NCBI GenBank assembly: GCA_963855995.1
Contig: OY979718.1
Location: 30,103,282 to 30,167,281 of the forward strand
Length of the DNA stretch: 64,000 nucleotides
Reading direction: 5' to 3'
Source: Muricea muricata
Lineage: Eukaryota; Cnidaria; Anthozoa; Malacalcyonacea; Plexauridae
The position numbers were made by a program, and so were the translations under genes. This document shows, piece after piece, positions 37,279-51,200 of the stretch (the stretch's first letter is position 1; each line of letters starts with the position of its first letter). The notes under the pieces are model-generated. The model was not told where the DNA came from and did not search any database. It saw only the letters and a list, made by a program, of their open reading frames with translations.

Positions 37279-40200
37279 TGATCGACATAAAACGGCGATT
37301 TTTAGTTGGTGATTTGAGCATGTTTTTACGCTCAAATCGCTTCTAGAACACTTCAAACGCAATTTTGATGGTTCTAAGATCGTTGCTGTTCAGTTTACTA
37401 GAAAGTTATAGGTTTCTCATGTCAACGGGTTACTTCGCTCATCTCGATAGTTTGAGCGCCGAAAACATGATTCCCGACTTGCTAAGTTCTGCAATTTCCA
37501 TTTAATTGGTCTCTTTTAGGTCCGTCATTGCAGTACATTATTGCGCTCAACTCGTTCACTTTAGCACTGAAAACATCATTTTAAGTTCTAAAACGTCACC
37601 CTGATCGATTTAAAACGGCAATTTTAAGTTGGTGATTTGAGAATATTTTTACGCTCAAATCACTTCTAGAACGCTTAAAATGCGATTTTGATTGTTCTAA
37701 GATCGTTTCTTTTCAGTTTACAAGCAAGTTATAGGTTTCTCATTTCAACATGTCATTTCGCTCATCCCGTAGGTTTGAGCGCTAAAAACCTGATTCCCAA
37801 CTTGCTAAGTTCTGCAATTACCATTTAGAAGGTCTCTTTTAGGTCCGTGATTGCAGTACATCATTGCGCTCAACTCGTTCACTTTAGCACTGAAAACATC
37901 ATTTTAAGCTCTAAAACGTCGCCCTGATCGACATAAAACGGCGATTTTTAGTTGGTGATTTGAGCATGTTTTTACGCTCAAATCGCTTCTAGAACACTTA
38001 AAACGCAATTTTGATGGTTGTAAGATCGTTGCTGTTCAGTTTACTAGAAAGTTATAGGTTTCTCATGTCAACGGGTTACTTCGCTCATCTCGATAGTTTG
38101 AGCGCCGAAAACATGATTCTCGACTTGCTAAGTTCTGCAATTTCCATTTATTAGGTCTTTTTTAGGTCCGTGAATGCAGTACATCATTGCGCTCAACTCG
38201 TTCACTTTAGCACTGAAAACATCATTTTAAGCTTTAAAACGTCACCCTGATTGATTTAAAACGGCAACTTTTAGTTGGTGATTTGAGCATGTTTTTACGT
38301 TCAAATTGCTTCTAGAATGCTTAAAACGCGATTTTGATATTTGTAAGATCGTTTCTTCTCAGTTCACAAGTAAGCTCTACGTTTCTCATGTCAAGGTGTT
38401 ATTTTGCTAATCTCGATGGTTTGAGAGCCGAAAATTTGATTCCCGACATGCTTAGTTCTGCAATTTCAATTTAGAAGGTCTCTTTTAGGTCCGTGAATGC
38501 AGTACATCATTGCGCTCAACTCGTTCACTTTAGCACTGAAAACATCATTTTAAGCTCAAAAACGTCACCCTGATCGATTTAAAACGGCGATTTTAAGTTG
38601 GTGATTTGAGCATGTTTTTACGCTCAAATCGTTCTAGAACGGGTAAAACGCAATTTTGCTGGTTCTAAGATCGTTTCTTTTCAGTTTACAAGAGAGTTAT
38701 AGGTTTCTCATGTCAACGGGTTACTTCGCTCATCTCGATAGTTTGAGCGCCGAAAACCTGATTCCCGACTTGCTAAGTTCTGCAATTTCCATTTATTAGG
38801 TCTCTTTTAGGTCCGTCATTGCAGTTTATTATTGCGCTCAACTCGTTCACTTTAGCACTGAAAACATCATTTTAAGCTCCAAAACGTCACCCTGATCCAT
38901 TTAAAACAGCAACTTTTCGTTGGTGATTTCAGCATGTTTTTACGTTCAAATCGCTTCTAGAGCGCTTAAAACGCGATTTTTATAGTTCTAAGATCGTTTC
39001 TGTTCAGTGTACAAGCAAGTTAAAGGTTTCTCATTTCAACATGTCATTTCGCTTATCCCGATGGTTTGAGCGCCGAAAACGTGATTCCCGACTTGCTAAG
39101 TTCTGCAATTTCCATTTAGAAGGTCTCTTTTAGGTCCGTCATTGCAGTACATTATTGCGCTCAACTCGTTCACTTTAGCACTGAAAACATCATTTTAAGC
39201 TCTAAAACGTCACCCTGAGCGATTTAAAACAGCAATTTTTAGTTGGTGATTTGAGCATGTTTTCACGCTCAAATCGTTCTAGAATGGGTAAAACGCAATT
39301 TTGATGGTTCTAAGATCGTTTCTGTTAAGTTTACTAGAGAGTTTTCGGTTTCTCATGTCAACGGGTTACTTCGCTCATCTCGATAGTTTGAGCGCCGAAA
39401 ACATGATTCCCGACTTGCTAAGTTCTGCAATTTCCATTTATTGGGTCTCTTTTAGGTCCGTCATTGCAGTACATTATTGCGCTCAACTCGTTCACTTTAG
39501 CACTGAAAACATCATTTTAAGCTCTAAAACGTCACCCTGATCGATTTAAAACAGCAATTTTTCGTTGGTGATTTGAGCATGTTTTTACGTTCAAATCGCT
39601 TCTAGAACGCTTAAAACGCGATTTTTATGGTTCTAAGATCGTTTCTGTTCAGTGTACAAGCAAGTTATAGGTTTCTCATTTCAACATGTCATTTCGCTCA
39701 TCCCGATGGTTTGAGCGCCGAAAACCTGATTCCCCACTTGCTAAGTTCTGCAATTTCCATTTAGAAGGTCTCTTTTAGGTCCGTGATTGCAGTACATCAT
39801 TTCGCTCAACTCGTTCACTTTAGCACTGAAAACATCATTTTAAGCTCTAAAACGTCACCTTGATCGAGATAAAACGGCGATTTTAAGTTGGTGATTTGAG
39901 CATGTTTTAACGCTCAAATCGCTTCTAGAAGACTAAAAACGCAATTTTGATGGTTCTAAGATCGTTTCTTTTCAGTTTAAAAGAGAGTTATAGGTTTCTC
40001 ATGTCAACGGGTTACTTCGCTCATCTCGATAGTTTGAGCGCCGAAAACCTGATTCCCGACTTGCTAAGTTCTGCAATTTCCATTTATTAAGTCTCTTTTA
40101 GGTCCGTTATTGCAGTACATTATTGCGCTCAAGCCGTTCACTTTAGCACTGAAAACATCATTTTAAGCTCTAAAACGTCACCCTGATCGATTTAAAACAG

Positions 40201-43108
40201 CAACTTTTCGTTGGTGATTTCAGCATGTTTTTACGTTGAAATCGCTTCTAGAGCGATTAAAACGCGATTTTTATAGTTCTAAGATCGTTTCTGTTCAGTG
40301 TACAAGCAAGTTATAGGTTTCTCATTTCAACATGTCATTTCGCTTATCCCGATGGTTTGAGCGCCGAAAACCTGATTCCCGACTTGCTAAGTTCTGCAAT
40401 TTCCATTTAGAAGGTCTCTTTTAGGTCCGTTATTGCAGTACATCGTTGCACTCAACTCGTTCACTTTAGCACTGAAAACATCATTTTAAGCTCTAAAACG
40501 TCGCCCTGATCGACATAAAACGGCGATTTTTAGTTGGTGATTTGAGCATGTTTTTACGCTCAAATCGCTTCTAGAACACTTAAAACGCAATTTTGATGGT
40601 TCTAAGATCGTTGCTGTTCAGTTTACTAGAAAGTTATAGGTTTCTCATGTCAACGGGTTACTTCGCTCATCTCGATAGTTTGAGCGCCGAAAACATGATT
40701 CCCGACTTGCTAAGTTGTGCAATTTCCATTTATTGGGTCTCTTTTAGGTCCGTCATTGCAGTACATTATTGCGCTCTACTCGTTCACTTTAGGACTGAAA
40801 ACATCATTTTAAGCTCTAAAACGTCACCCTGATCGATTTAAAACAGCAATTTTTAGTTGGTGATTTGAGCATGTTTTTACGTTCAAATCGCTTCTAGAAC
40901 GCTTAAAACGCGATTTTGATTTTTGTAAGATCGTTTCTTTTCTGCTTACAAGCAAGTTATAGGTTTCTCATTTCAACATGTCATTTTGCTCATCCCGACG
41001 GTTTAAGCGTCGAAAACCTGATTCCCGCCTTGCCAAGTTCTGCAATTTCCATTTAGAAGGTCTTTTTTAGGTCCGTGATTGCACTAAATCATTTCGCTCA
41101 ACTCGTTCACTTTAGCACTGAAAACATCATTTTAAGCTTTAAAACGTCACCCTGATTGATTTAAAACGGCAACTTTTAGTTTGTGATTTGAGCATGTTTT
41201 TACGCTCAAATCGCTTCTAGAACGCTTAAAACGCGATTTTGATGGTTCTAAGATCGTTTCTTCTCAGTTCACAAGTAAGCTCTACGGTTTCTCATGTCAA
41301 GGTGTTATTTTGCTAATCTCGATGGTTTGAGAGCCGAAAATATGATTCCCGACATGCTTAGTTCTGCAATTTCAATTTAGAAGGTCTCTTTTAGGTCCGT
41401 GAATGCAGTACATCATTGCGCTCAACTCGTTCACTTTAGCACTGAAAACATCATTTTAAGCTCAAAAACGTCACCCTGATCGATTTAAAACGGCGATTTT
41501 AAGTTGGTGATTTGAGCATGTTTTCACGCTCAAATCGTTCTAGAACGGGTAAAAGGCAATTTTGTTGGTTCTAAGATCGTTTCTTTTCAGTTTACAAGAG
41601 AGTTATAGGTTTCTCATGTCAACGGGTTACTTCGCTCATCTCGATAGTTTGAGCGCCGAGAACCTGATTCCCGACTTGCTAAGTTCTGCAATTTCCATTT
41701 ATTAAGTCTCTTTTAGGTCCGTGATTGCAGTACATTATTGCGCTCAACCCGTTCACTTTAGCACTGAAAACATCATTTTAAGCTCTAAAACGTCACCCTG
41801 ATCGATTTAAAACAGCAACTTTTCGTTGGTGATTTCAGCATGTTTTTACGTTGAAATCGCTTCTAGAGCGATTAAAACGCGATTTTTATAGTTCTTAGAT
41901 CGTTTCTGTTCAGTGTACAAGCAAGTTATAGGTTTCTCATTTTAACATGTCATTTCGCTTATCCCGATGGTTTGAGCGCCGAAAACCTGATTCCCGACTT
42001 GCTAAGTTCTGCAATTTCCATTTAGAAGGTCTCTTTTAGGTCCGTTATTGCAGTACATCATTGCACTCAACTCGTTCACTTTAGCACTGAAAACATCATT
42101 TTAAGCTCTAAAACGTCGCCCTGATCGACATAAAACGGCGATTTTTAGTTGGTGATTTGAGCATGTTTTTACGCTCAAATCGCTTCTAGAACACTTAAAA
42201 CGCAATTTTGATGGTTCTAAGATCGTTGCTGTTCAGTTTACTAGAAAGTTATAGGTTTCTCATGTCAACGGGTTACTTCGCTCATCTCGATAGTTTGAGC
42301 GTCGAAAACATGATTCCCGACTTGCTAAGTTCTGCAATTTCCATTTATTGGGTCTCTTTTAGGTCCGTCAAGGCAGTACATTATTGCGCTCTACTCGTTC
42401 ACTTTAGGACTGAAAACATCATTTTAAGCTCTAAAACGTCACCCTGATCGATTTAAAACAGCAATTTTTAGTTGGTGATTTGAGCATGTTTTTACGTTCA
42501 AATCGCTTTTAGAACGCTTAAAACGCGATTTTGATTTTTGTAAGATCGTTTCTTTTCTGCTTACAAGCAAGTTATAGGTTTCTCATTTCAACATGTCATT
42601 TTGCTCATCCCGACGGTTTAAGCGTCGAAAACCTGATTCCCGCCTTGCCAAGTTCTGCAATTTCCATTTAGAAGGTCTTTTTTAGGTCCGTGATTGCACT
42701 ACATCATTTCGCTCAACTCGTTCACTTTAGCACTGAAAACATCATTTTAAGCTTTAAAACGTCACCCTGATTGATTTAAAACGGCAACTTTTAGTTTGTG
42801 ATTTGAGCATGTTTTTACGCTCAAATCGCTTCTAGAACGCTTAAAACGCGATTTTGATGGTTCTAAGATCGTTTCTTCTCAGTTCACAAGTAAGCTCTAC
42901 GTTTCTCATGTCAAGGTGTTATTTTGCTAATCTCGATGGTTTGAGAGCCGAAAATATGATTCCCGACATGCTTAGTTCTGCAATTTCAATTTAGAAGGTC
43001 TCTTTTAGGTCCGTGAATGCAGTACATCATTGCGCTCAACTCGTTCACTTTAGCACTGAAAACATCATTTTAAGCTCAAAAACGTCACCCTGATCGATTT
43101 AAAACGGC
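37278..43108 (-). repeat. Composite duplication, copy 2 (about 5.8 kb)
   Basis: Partner of 29230-36350, shorter by about four monomers through two separate 645-bp differences. It keeps the 1,615-bp tandem pair (related monomers at 40593 and 42208, as at 33835 and 35450 in copy 1). It ends where both copies stop agreeing, just after AAAAACGTCACCCTG. Confidence 0.88.
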
Positions 43109-44760
43109 GATTTTAAGTTGGTGATTAGAGCATGTTTTCACGCTAAAATCGTTCTAGAACGGGTAAAATGCAATTTTGCTGGTTCTAAGATCGTTTCTTT
43201 TCAGTTTACAAGAGAGTTATAGGTTTCTCATGTCAACGGGTTACTTCGCTCATCTCGATAGTTTGAGCGCCGAAAACCTGATTCCCGACTTGCTAAGTTC
43301 TGCAATTTCCATTTATTAGGTCTCTTTTAGGTCCTTGATTGCAGTATATTATTGCGCTCAACTCGTTCACTTTAGCACTGAAAACATCATTTTAAGCTCT
43401 AAAACGTCACCCTGATCGATTTAAAACAGCAACTTTTCGTTGGTGATTTCAGCATGTTTTTACGTTCAAATCGCTTCTAGAGCGCTTAAAACGCGATTTT
43501 TATAGTTCTAAGATCGTTTCTGTTCAGTGTACAAGCAAGTTAAAGGTTTCTCATTTCAACATGTCATTTCGCTTATCCCGATGGTTTGAGCGCCGAAAAC
43601 GTGATTCCCGACTTGCTAAGTTCTGCAATTTCCATTTAGAAGGTCTCTTTTAGGTCCGTCATTGCAGTACATTATTGCGCTCAACTCGTTCACTTTAGCA
43701 CTGAAAACATCATTTTAAGCTCTAAAACGTCACCCTGAGCGATTTAAAACAGCAATTTTTAGTTGGTGATTTGAGCATGTTTTCACGCTAAAATCGTTCT
43801 AGAACGGGTAAAACGCAATTTTGCTGGTTCTAAGATCGTTTCTTTTCAGTTTACAAGAGAGTTATAGGTTTCTCATGTCAACGGGTTACTTCGCTCATCT
43901 CGATAGTTTGAGCGCCGAAAACCTGATTCCCGACTTGCTAAGTTCTGCAATTTCCATTTATTAGGTCTCTTTTAGGTCCGTCATTGCAGTACATTATTGC
44001 GGTCAACTCGTTCACTTTAGCACTGAAAACATCATTTTAAGCTCTAAAACGTCACCCTGATCCATTTAAAACAGCAACTTTTCGTTGGTGATTTCAGCAT
44101 GTTTTTACGTTCAAATCGCTTCTAGAGCGCTTAAAACGCGATTTTTATAGTTCTAAGATCGTTTCTGTTCAGTGTACAAGCAAGTTAAAGGTTTCTCATT
44201 TCAACATGTTATTTCGCTTATCCCGATGGTTTGAGCGCCGAAAACGTGATTCCCGACTTGCTGAGTTCTGCAATTTCCATTTAGAAGGTCTCTTTTAGGT
44301 CCGTCATTGCAGTACATTATTGCGCTCAACTCGTTCACTTTAGCACTGAAAACATCATTTTAAGCTCTAAAACGTCACCCTGAGCGATTGAAAACAGCAA
44401 TTTTTAGTTGGTGATTTGAGCATGTTTTCACGCTCAAATCGTTCTAGAATGGGTAAAACGCAATTTTGATGGTTCTAAGATCGTTTCTGTTAAGTTTACT
44501 AGAGAGTTTTTGGTTTCTCATGTCAACGGGTTACTTCGCTCATCTCGATAGTTTGAGCGCCGAAAACCTGATTCCCGACTTGCTAAGTTCTGCAATTTCC
44601 ATTTATTAGGTCTCTTTTAGGTCCATGATTGCAGTACATTATTGCGCTCAACTCGTTCACTTTAGCACTGAAAACATCATTTTAAGCTCTAAAACGTCAC
44701 CCTGATCGATTTAAAACAGCAACTTTTCGTTGGTGATTTGAGCATGTTTTTACGTTCAAA
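43108..44760 (-). repeat. 645-bp (2-monomer) tandem repeat
   Basis: CACGCTAAAATCG occurs near 43140 and 43785, and AAGTTAAAGGTTTCTC near 43529 and 44185. The dimer period is about 645 bp over roughly two units, followed by one X-type-like monomer near 44460. Confidence 0.8.
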
Positions 44761-47700
44761 TCGCTTCTAGAGCGCTTAAAACGCGATTTTTATAGTTCTA
44801 AGATCGTTTCTGTTCAGTGTACAAGCAAGTTATAGGTTTCTCATTTCAACATGTCATTTCGCTTATCCCGATGGTTTGATCGCCGAAAACGTGATTCCCG
44901 ACTTGCTAAGTTCTGCAATTTCCATTTAGAAGGTCTCTTTTAGGTCCGTTATTGCAGTACATTATTGCACTCAACTCGTTCACTTTAGCACTGAAAACAT
45001 CATTTTAAGCTCTAAAACGTCGCCCTGATCGACATAAAACGGCGATTTTTAGTTGGTGATTTGAGCATGTTTTTACGCTCAAATCGCTTCTAGAACACTT
45101 AAAACGCAATTTTGATGGTTCTAAGATCGTTTCTTTTCAGTTTACAAGAGAGTTATAGGTTTCTCATGTCAACGGGTTACTTCGCTCATCTCGATAGTTT
45201 GAGCGCCGAAAACATGATTCCCGACTTGCTAAGTTCTGCAATTTCCATTTATTAGGTCTTTTTTAGGTCCGTGAATGCAGTACATCATTGCGCTCAACTC
45301 GTTCACTTTAGCACTGAAAACATCACTTTAAGCTTTAAAACGTCACCCTGATTGATTTAAAACGGAAACTTTTAGTTGGTGATTTGAGCATATTTTTACG
45401 CTCAAATCGCTTCTAGAATGCTTAAAACGCGATTTTGTTGATTCTAAGATCGTTTCTGTTCTGTTTACAAGCAAGTTATAGGTTTCTGATTTCAACATGT
45501 CATTTCGCTCATCCCGATGGTTTGAGCGCCGAAAACCTGATTTCCGACTTGCTAAGTTCTGCAATTTACATTTAGAATGTCTCTTTTAGGTCCCTGATTG
45601 CAGTACATCATTGCGCTCAACTCGTTCACTTTAGCACTGAAAACATCATTTTATGTTTTAAAACGTCACCCTGATCGATTTTAAACGGAAACTTTTAGTT
45701 GGTGATTTGAGCATGTTTTTACGTTCAAATCGCTTCTAGAATGCTTAAAACGCGATTTTGATGGTTCTAAGATCGTTTCTTCTCAGTTCACAAGTAAGCT
45801 CTACGTTTCTCATGTCAATGTGTTATTTTGCCAATTATCGATGGTTTGAGAGCCTAAAATATGATTCCCGACATGCTTAGTTCTGCAATTTCAATTTAGA
45901 AGGTCTCTTTTAGGTCCGTGAATGCAGTACATCATTGCGCTCAACTCGTTCACTTTAGCACTGAAAACATCATTTTAAGCTCTAAAACGTCACCCTGATC
46001 GATTTAAAACAGCAACTTTTCGTTGGTGATTTGAGCATGTTTTTACGTTCAAATCGCTTCTAGAGCGCTTAAAACACGATTTTTATAGTTCTAAGATCGT
46101 TTCTGTTCAGTGTACAAGCAAGTTATAGGTTTCTCATTTCAACATGTCATTTCGCTTATCCCGATGGTTTGAGCGCCGAAAACGTGATTCCCGACTTGCT
46201 AAGTTCTGCAATTTCCATTTAGAAGGTCTCTTTTAGGTCCGTTATTGCAGTACATTATTGCACTCAACTCGTTCACTTTAGCACTGAAAACATCATTTTA
46301 AGCTCTAAAACGTCGCCCTGATCGATTTAAAACAGCAACTTTTCGTTGGTGATTTGAGCATGTTTTTACGTTCAAATCGCTTCTAGAGCGCTTAAAACGC
46401 GATTTTTATAGTTCTAAGATCGTTTCTGTTCAGTGTACAAGCAAGTTATAGGTTTCTCATTTCAACATGTCATTTCGCTTATCCCGATGGTTTGATCGCC
46501 GAAAACGTGATTCCCGACTTGCTAAGTTCTGCAATTTCGATTTAGAAGGTCTCTTTTAGGTCCGTTATTGCAGTACATTATTGCACTCAACTCGTTCACT
46601 TTAGCACTGAAAACATCATTTTAAGCTCTAAAACGTCGCCCTGATCGACATAAAACGGCGATTTTTAGTTGGTGATTTGAGCATGTTTTTACGCTCAAAT
46701 CGCTTCTAGAGCGCTTAAAACGCGATTTTTATAGTTCTAAGATCGTTTCTGTTCAGTGTACAAGCAAGTTATAGGTTTCTCATTTCAACATGTCATTTCG
46801 CTTATCCCGATGGTTTGATCGCCGAAAACGTGATTCCCGACTTGCTAAGTTCTGCAATTTCCATTTAGAAGGTCTCTTTTAGGTCCGTTATTGCAGTACA
46901 TTATTGCACTCAACTCGTTCACTTTAGCACTGAAAACATCATTTTAAGCTCTAAAACGTCGCCCTGATCGACATAAAACGGCGATTTTTAGTTGGTGATT
47001 TGAGCATGTTTTTACGCTCAAATCGCTTCTAGAACACTTAAAACGCAATTTTGATGGTTCTAAGATCGTTTCTTTTCAGTTTACAAGAGAGTTATAGGTT
47101 TCTCATGTCAACGGGTTACTTCGCTCATCTCGATAGTTTGAGCGCCGAAAACATGATTCCCGACTTGCTAAGTTCTGCAATTTCCATTTATTAGGTCTTT
47201 TTTAGGTCCGTGAATGCAGTACATCATTGCGCTCAACTCGTTCACTTTAGCACTGAAAACATCACTTTAAGCTTTAAAACGTCACCCTGATTGATTTAAA
47301 ACGGAAACTTTTAGTTGGTGATTTGAGCATATTTTTACGCTCAAATCGCTTCTAGAATGCTTAAAACGCGATTTTGTTGATTCTAAGATCGTTTCTGTTC
47401 TGTTTACAAGCAAGTTATAGGTTTCTGATTTCAACATGTCATTTCGCTCATCCCGATGGTTTGAGCGCCGAAAACCTGATTTCCGACTTGCTAAGTTCTG
47501 CAATTTACATTTAGAATGTCTCTTTTAGGTCCCTGATTGCAGTACATCATTGCGCTCAACTCGTTCACTTTAGCACTGAAAACATCATTTTATGTTTTAA
47601 AACGTCACCCTGATCGATTTTAAACGGCAACTTTTAGTTGGTGATTTGAGCATGTTTTTACGTTCAAATCGCTTCTAGAATGCTTAAAACGCGATTTTGA

Positions 47701-48260
47701 TGGTTCTAAGATCGTTTCTTCTCAGTTCACAAGTAAGCTCTACGTTTCTCATGTCAAGGTGTTATTTTGCCAATTATCGATGGTTTGAGAGCCTAAAATA
47801 TGATTCCCGACATGCTTAGTTCTGCAATTTCAATTTAGAAGGTCTCTTTTAGGTCCGTGAATGCAGTACATCATTGCGCTCAACTCGTTCACTTTAGCAC
47901 TGAAAACATCATTTTAAGCTCTAAAACGTCACCCTGATCGATTTAAAACAGCAACTTTTCGTTGGTGATTTGAGCATGTTTTTACGTTCAAATCGCTTCT
48001 AGAGCGCTTAAAACACGATTTTTATAGTTCTAAGATCGTTTCTGTTCAGTGTACAAGCAAGTTATAGGTTTCTCATTTCAACATGTCATTTCGCTTATCC
48101 CGATGGTTTGAGCGCCGAAAACGTGATTCCCGACTTGCTAAGTTCTGCAATTTCCATTTAGAAGGTCTCTTTTAGGTCCGTTATTGCAGTACATTATTGC
48201 ACTCAACTCGTTCACTTTAGCACTGAAAACATCATTTTAAGCTCTAAAACGTCGCCCTGA
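44760..48260 (-). repeat. 1,939-bp (6-monomer) tandem repeat
   Basis: About 44760-46320 matches 46699-48259: ATGGTTTGAT at 44871 and 46810, CATCACTTT at 45321 and 47260, AAAACACGAT at 46071 and 48010. Between them, about 46320-46700 is a further copy of 44700-45080. The switch between the two alignments lies inside the subrepeat C at about 46700. Confidence 0.87.
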
Positions 48261-51200
48261 TCGACATAAAACGGCGATTTTTAGTTGGTGATTTGAGCAT
48301 GTTTTTACGCTCAAATCGCTTCTAGAACACTTAAAACGCAATTTTGATGGTTCTAAGATCGTTGCTGTTCAGTTTACAAGAGAGTTATAGGTTTCTCATG
48401 TCAACGGGTTACTTCGCTCATCTCGATAGTTTGAGCGCCGAAAACATGATTCCCGATTTGCTAAGTTCTGCAATTTCCATTTATTAGGTCTTTTTTAGGT
48501 CCGTGAATGCAGTACATCATTGCGCTCAACTCGTTCACTTTAGCACTGAAAACATCATTTTAAGCTTTAAAACGTCACCCTGATTGATTTAAAACGGCAA
48601 CTTTTAGTTGGTGATTTAAGCATATTTTTACGCTCAAATCGCTTCTAGAACGCTTAAAACGCGATTTTGATGGTTCTAAGATCGTTTCTTCTCAGTTCAC
48701 AAGTAAGCTCTACGTTTCTCATGTCAAGGTGTTATTTTGCTAATCTCGATGGTTTGAGAGCCGAAAATATGATTCCCGACATGCTTAGTTCTGCAATTCC
48801 AATTTAGAAGGTCTCTTTTAGGTCCGTCATTGCAGTACATTATTGCGCTCAACTCGTTCACTTTAGCACTGAAAACATCATTTTAAGCTCTAAAACGTCA
48901 CCCTGAGCGATTTAAAACAGCAATTTTTAGTTGGTGATTTGAGCATGTTTTCACGCTCAAATCGTTCTAGAATGGGTAAAACGCAATTTTGATGGTTCTA
49001 AGATCGTTTCTGTTAAGTTTACTAGAGAGTTTTCGGTTTCTCATGTCAACGGGTTACTTCGCTCATCTCGATAGTTTGAGCGCCGAAAACCTGATTCCCG
49101 ACTTGCAAAGTTCTGCAATTTCCATTTATTAGGTCTCTTTTAGGTCCGTGATTGCAGTACATTATTGCGCTCAACTCGTTCACTTTAGCACTGAAAACAT
49201 CATTTTAAGCTCTAAAACGTCACCCTGATCGATTTAAAACAGCAACTTTTCGTTGGTGATTTCAGAATGTTTTTACGTTCAAATCGCTTCTAGAGCGATT
49301 AAAACGCGATTTTTATAGTTCTAAGATCGTTTCTGTTCAGTGTATAAGCAAGTTATAGGTTTCTCATTTCAACATGTCATTTCGCTTATCCCGATGGTTT
49401 GAGCGCCGAAAACCTGATTCCCGACTTGCTAAGTTCTGCAATTTCGATTTAGAAGGTCTCTTTTAGGTCCGTTATTGCAGTACATCATTGCACTCAACTC
49501 GTTCACTTTAGCACTGAAAACATCATTTTAAGCTCTAAAACGTCGCCCTGATCGACATAAAACGGCGATTTTTAGTTTGTGATTTGAGCATATTTTTACG
49601 CTCAAATCGCTTCTAGAACGGTTAAAACGAGATTTTGTTGGTTCTAAGATCGTTTCTGTTCTGTTTACAAGCAAGTTATAGGTTTCTGATTTCAACATGT
49701 CATTTCGCTCATCCCGATGGTTTGAGCGCCGAAAACCTGATTGCCGACTTGCTAAGTTCTGCAATTTACATTTAGAATGTCTCTTTTAGGTCCCTGATTG
49801 CAGTACATCTTTGCGCTCAACTCGTTCACTTTAGCACTGAAAACATCATTTTATGCTTTAAAACGTCACCCTGATCGATTTTAAACGGCAACTTTTAGTT
49901 GGTGATTTGAGCATATTTTTACGCTCAAATCGTTCTAGAATGGGTAAAACGCAACTTTGATGGTTCTAAGATCGTTTCTGTTCAGTTTACAAGAGAGTTA
50001 TAGGTTTCTCATGTCAACGGGTTACTTCGCTCATCTCGATAGTTTGAGCGCCGAAAACCTGATTCCCGACTTGCTAAGTTCTGCAATTTCCATTTATTAG
50101 GTCTCTTTTAGGTCCTTATTGCAGTACATTATTGCGCTCAACTCGTTCACTTTAGCACTGAAAACATCATTTTAAGCTCTAAAACGTCACCCTGATCGAT
50201 TTAAAACAGCAACTTTTCGTTGGTGATTTCAGCATGTTTTTACGTTCAAATCGCTTCTAGAGCGCTTAAAACGCGATTTTTATAGTTCTAAGATCGTTTC
50301 TGTTCAGTGTACAAGCAAGTTATAGGTTTCTCATTTCAACATGTCATTTCGCCTGTCCCGATGGTTTGAGCGCCGAAAACGTGATTCCCGACTTGCTAAG
50401 TTCTGCAATTTCCATTTAGAAGGTCTCTTTTAGGTCCGTCATTGCAGTACATTATTGCGCTCAACTCGTTCACTTTAGCACTGAAAACATCATTTTAAGC
50501 TCTAAAACGTCACCCTGAGCGATTTAAAACAGCAATTTTTAGTTGGTGATTTGAGCATGTTTTCACGCTCAAATCGTTCTAGAATGGGTAAAACGCAATT
50601 TTGATGGTTCTAAGATCGTTTCTGTTAAGTTTACTAGAGAGTTTTCGGTTTCTCATGTCAACGGGTTACTTCGCTCATCTCGATAGTTTGAGCGCCGAAA
50701 ACCTGATTCCCGACTTGCAAAGTTCTGCAATTTCCATTTATTAGGTCTCTTTTAGGTCCGTGATTGCAGTACATTATTGCGCTCAACTCGTTCACTTTAG
50801 CACTGAAAACATCATTTTAAGCTCTAAAACGTCACCCTGATCGATTTAAAACAGCAACTTTTCGTTGGTGATTTCAGAATGTTTTTACGTTCAAATCGCT
50901 TCTAGAGCGATTAAAACGCGATTTTTATAGTTCTAAGATCGTTTCTGTTCAGTGTACAAGCAAGTTATAGGTTTCTCATTTCAACATGTCATTTCGCTTG
51001 TCCCGATGGTTTGAGCGCCGAAAACCTTATTCCCGACTTGCTAAGTTCTGCAATTTCGATTTAGAAGGTCTCTTTTTGGTCCGTTATTGCAGTACATCAT
51101 TGCACTCAACTCGTTCACTTTAGCACTGAAAACATCATTTTAAGCTCTAAAACGTCGCCCTGATCGACATAAAACGGCGATTTTTAGTTGGTGATTTGAG

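Noticed and set aside
49528..49764. Second open frame in the right arm (MQNLASR...), 64-78 codons, repeated at 45343, 47282, 51140, 52752 and 54662.
   Set aside because: It is another frame of the same monomers, open only in one variant type, and its copies track the 1,939- and 1,612-bp duplications. It is rich in Arg and Ser as expected from the satellite composition.
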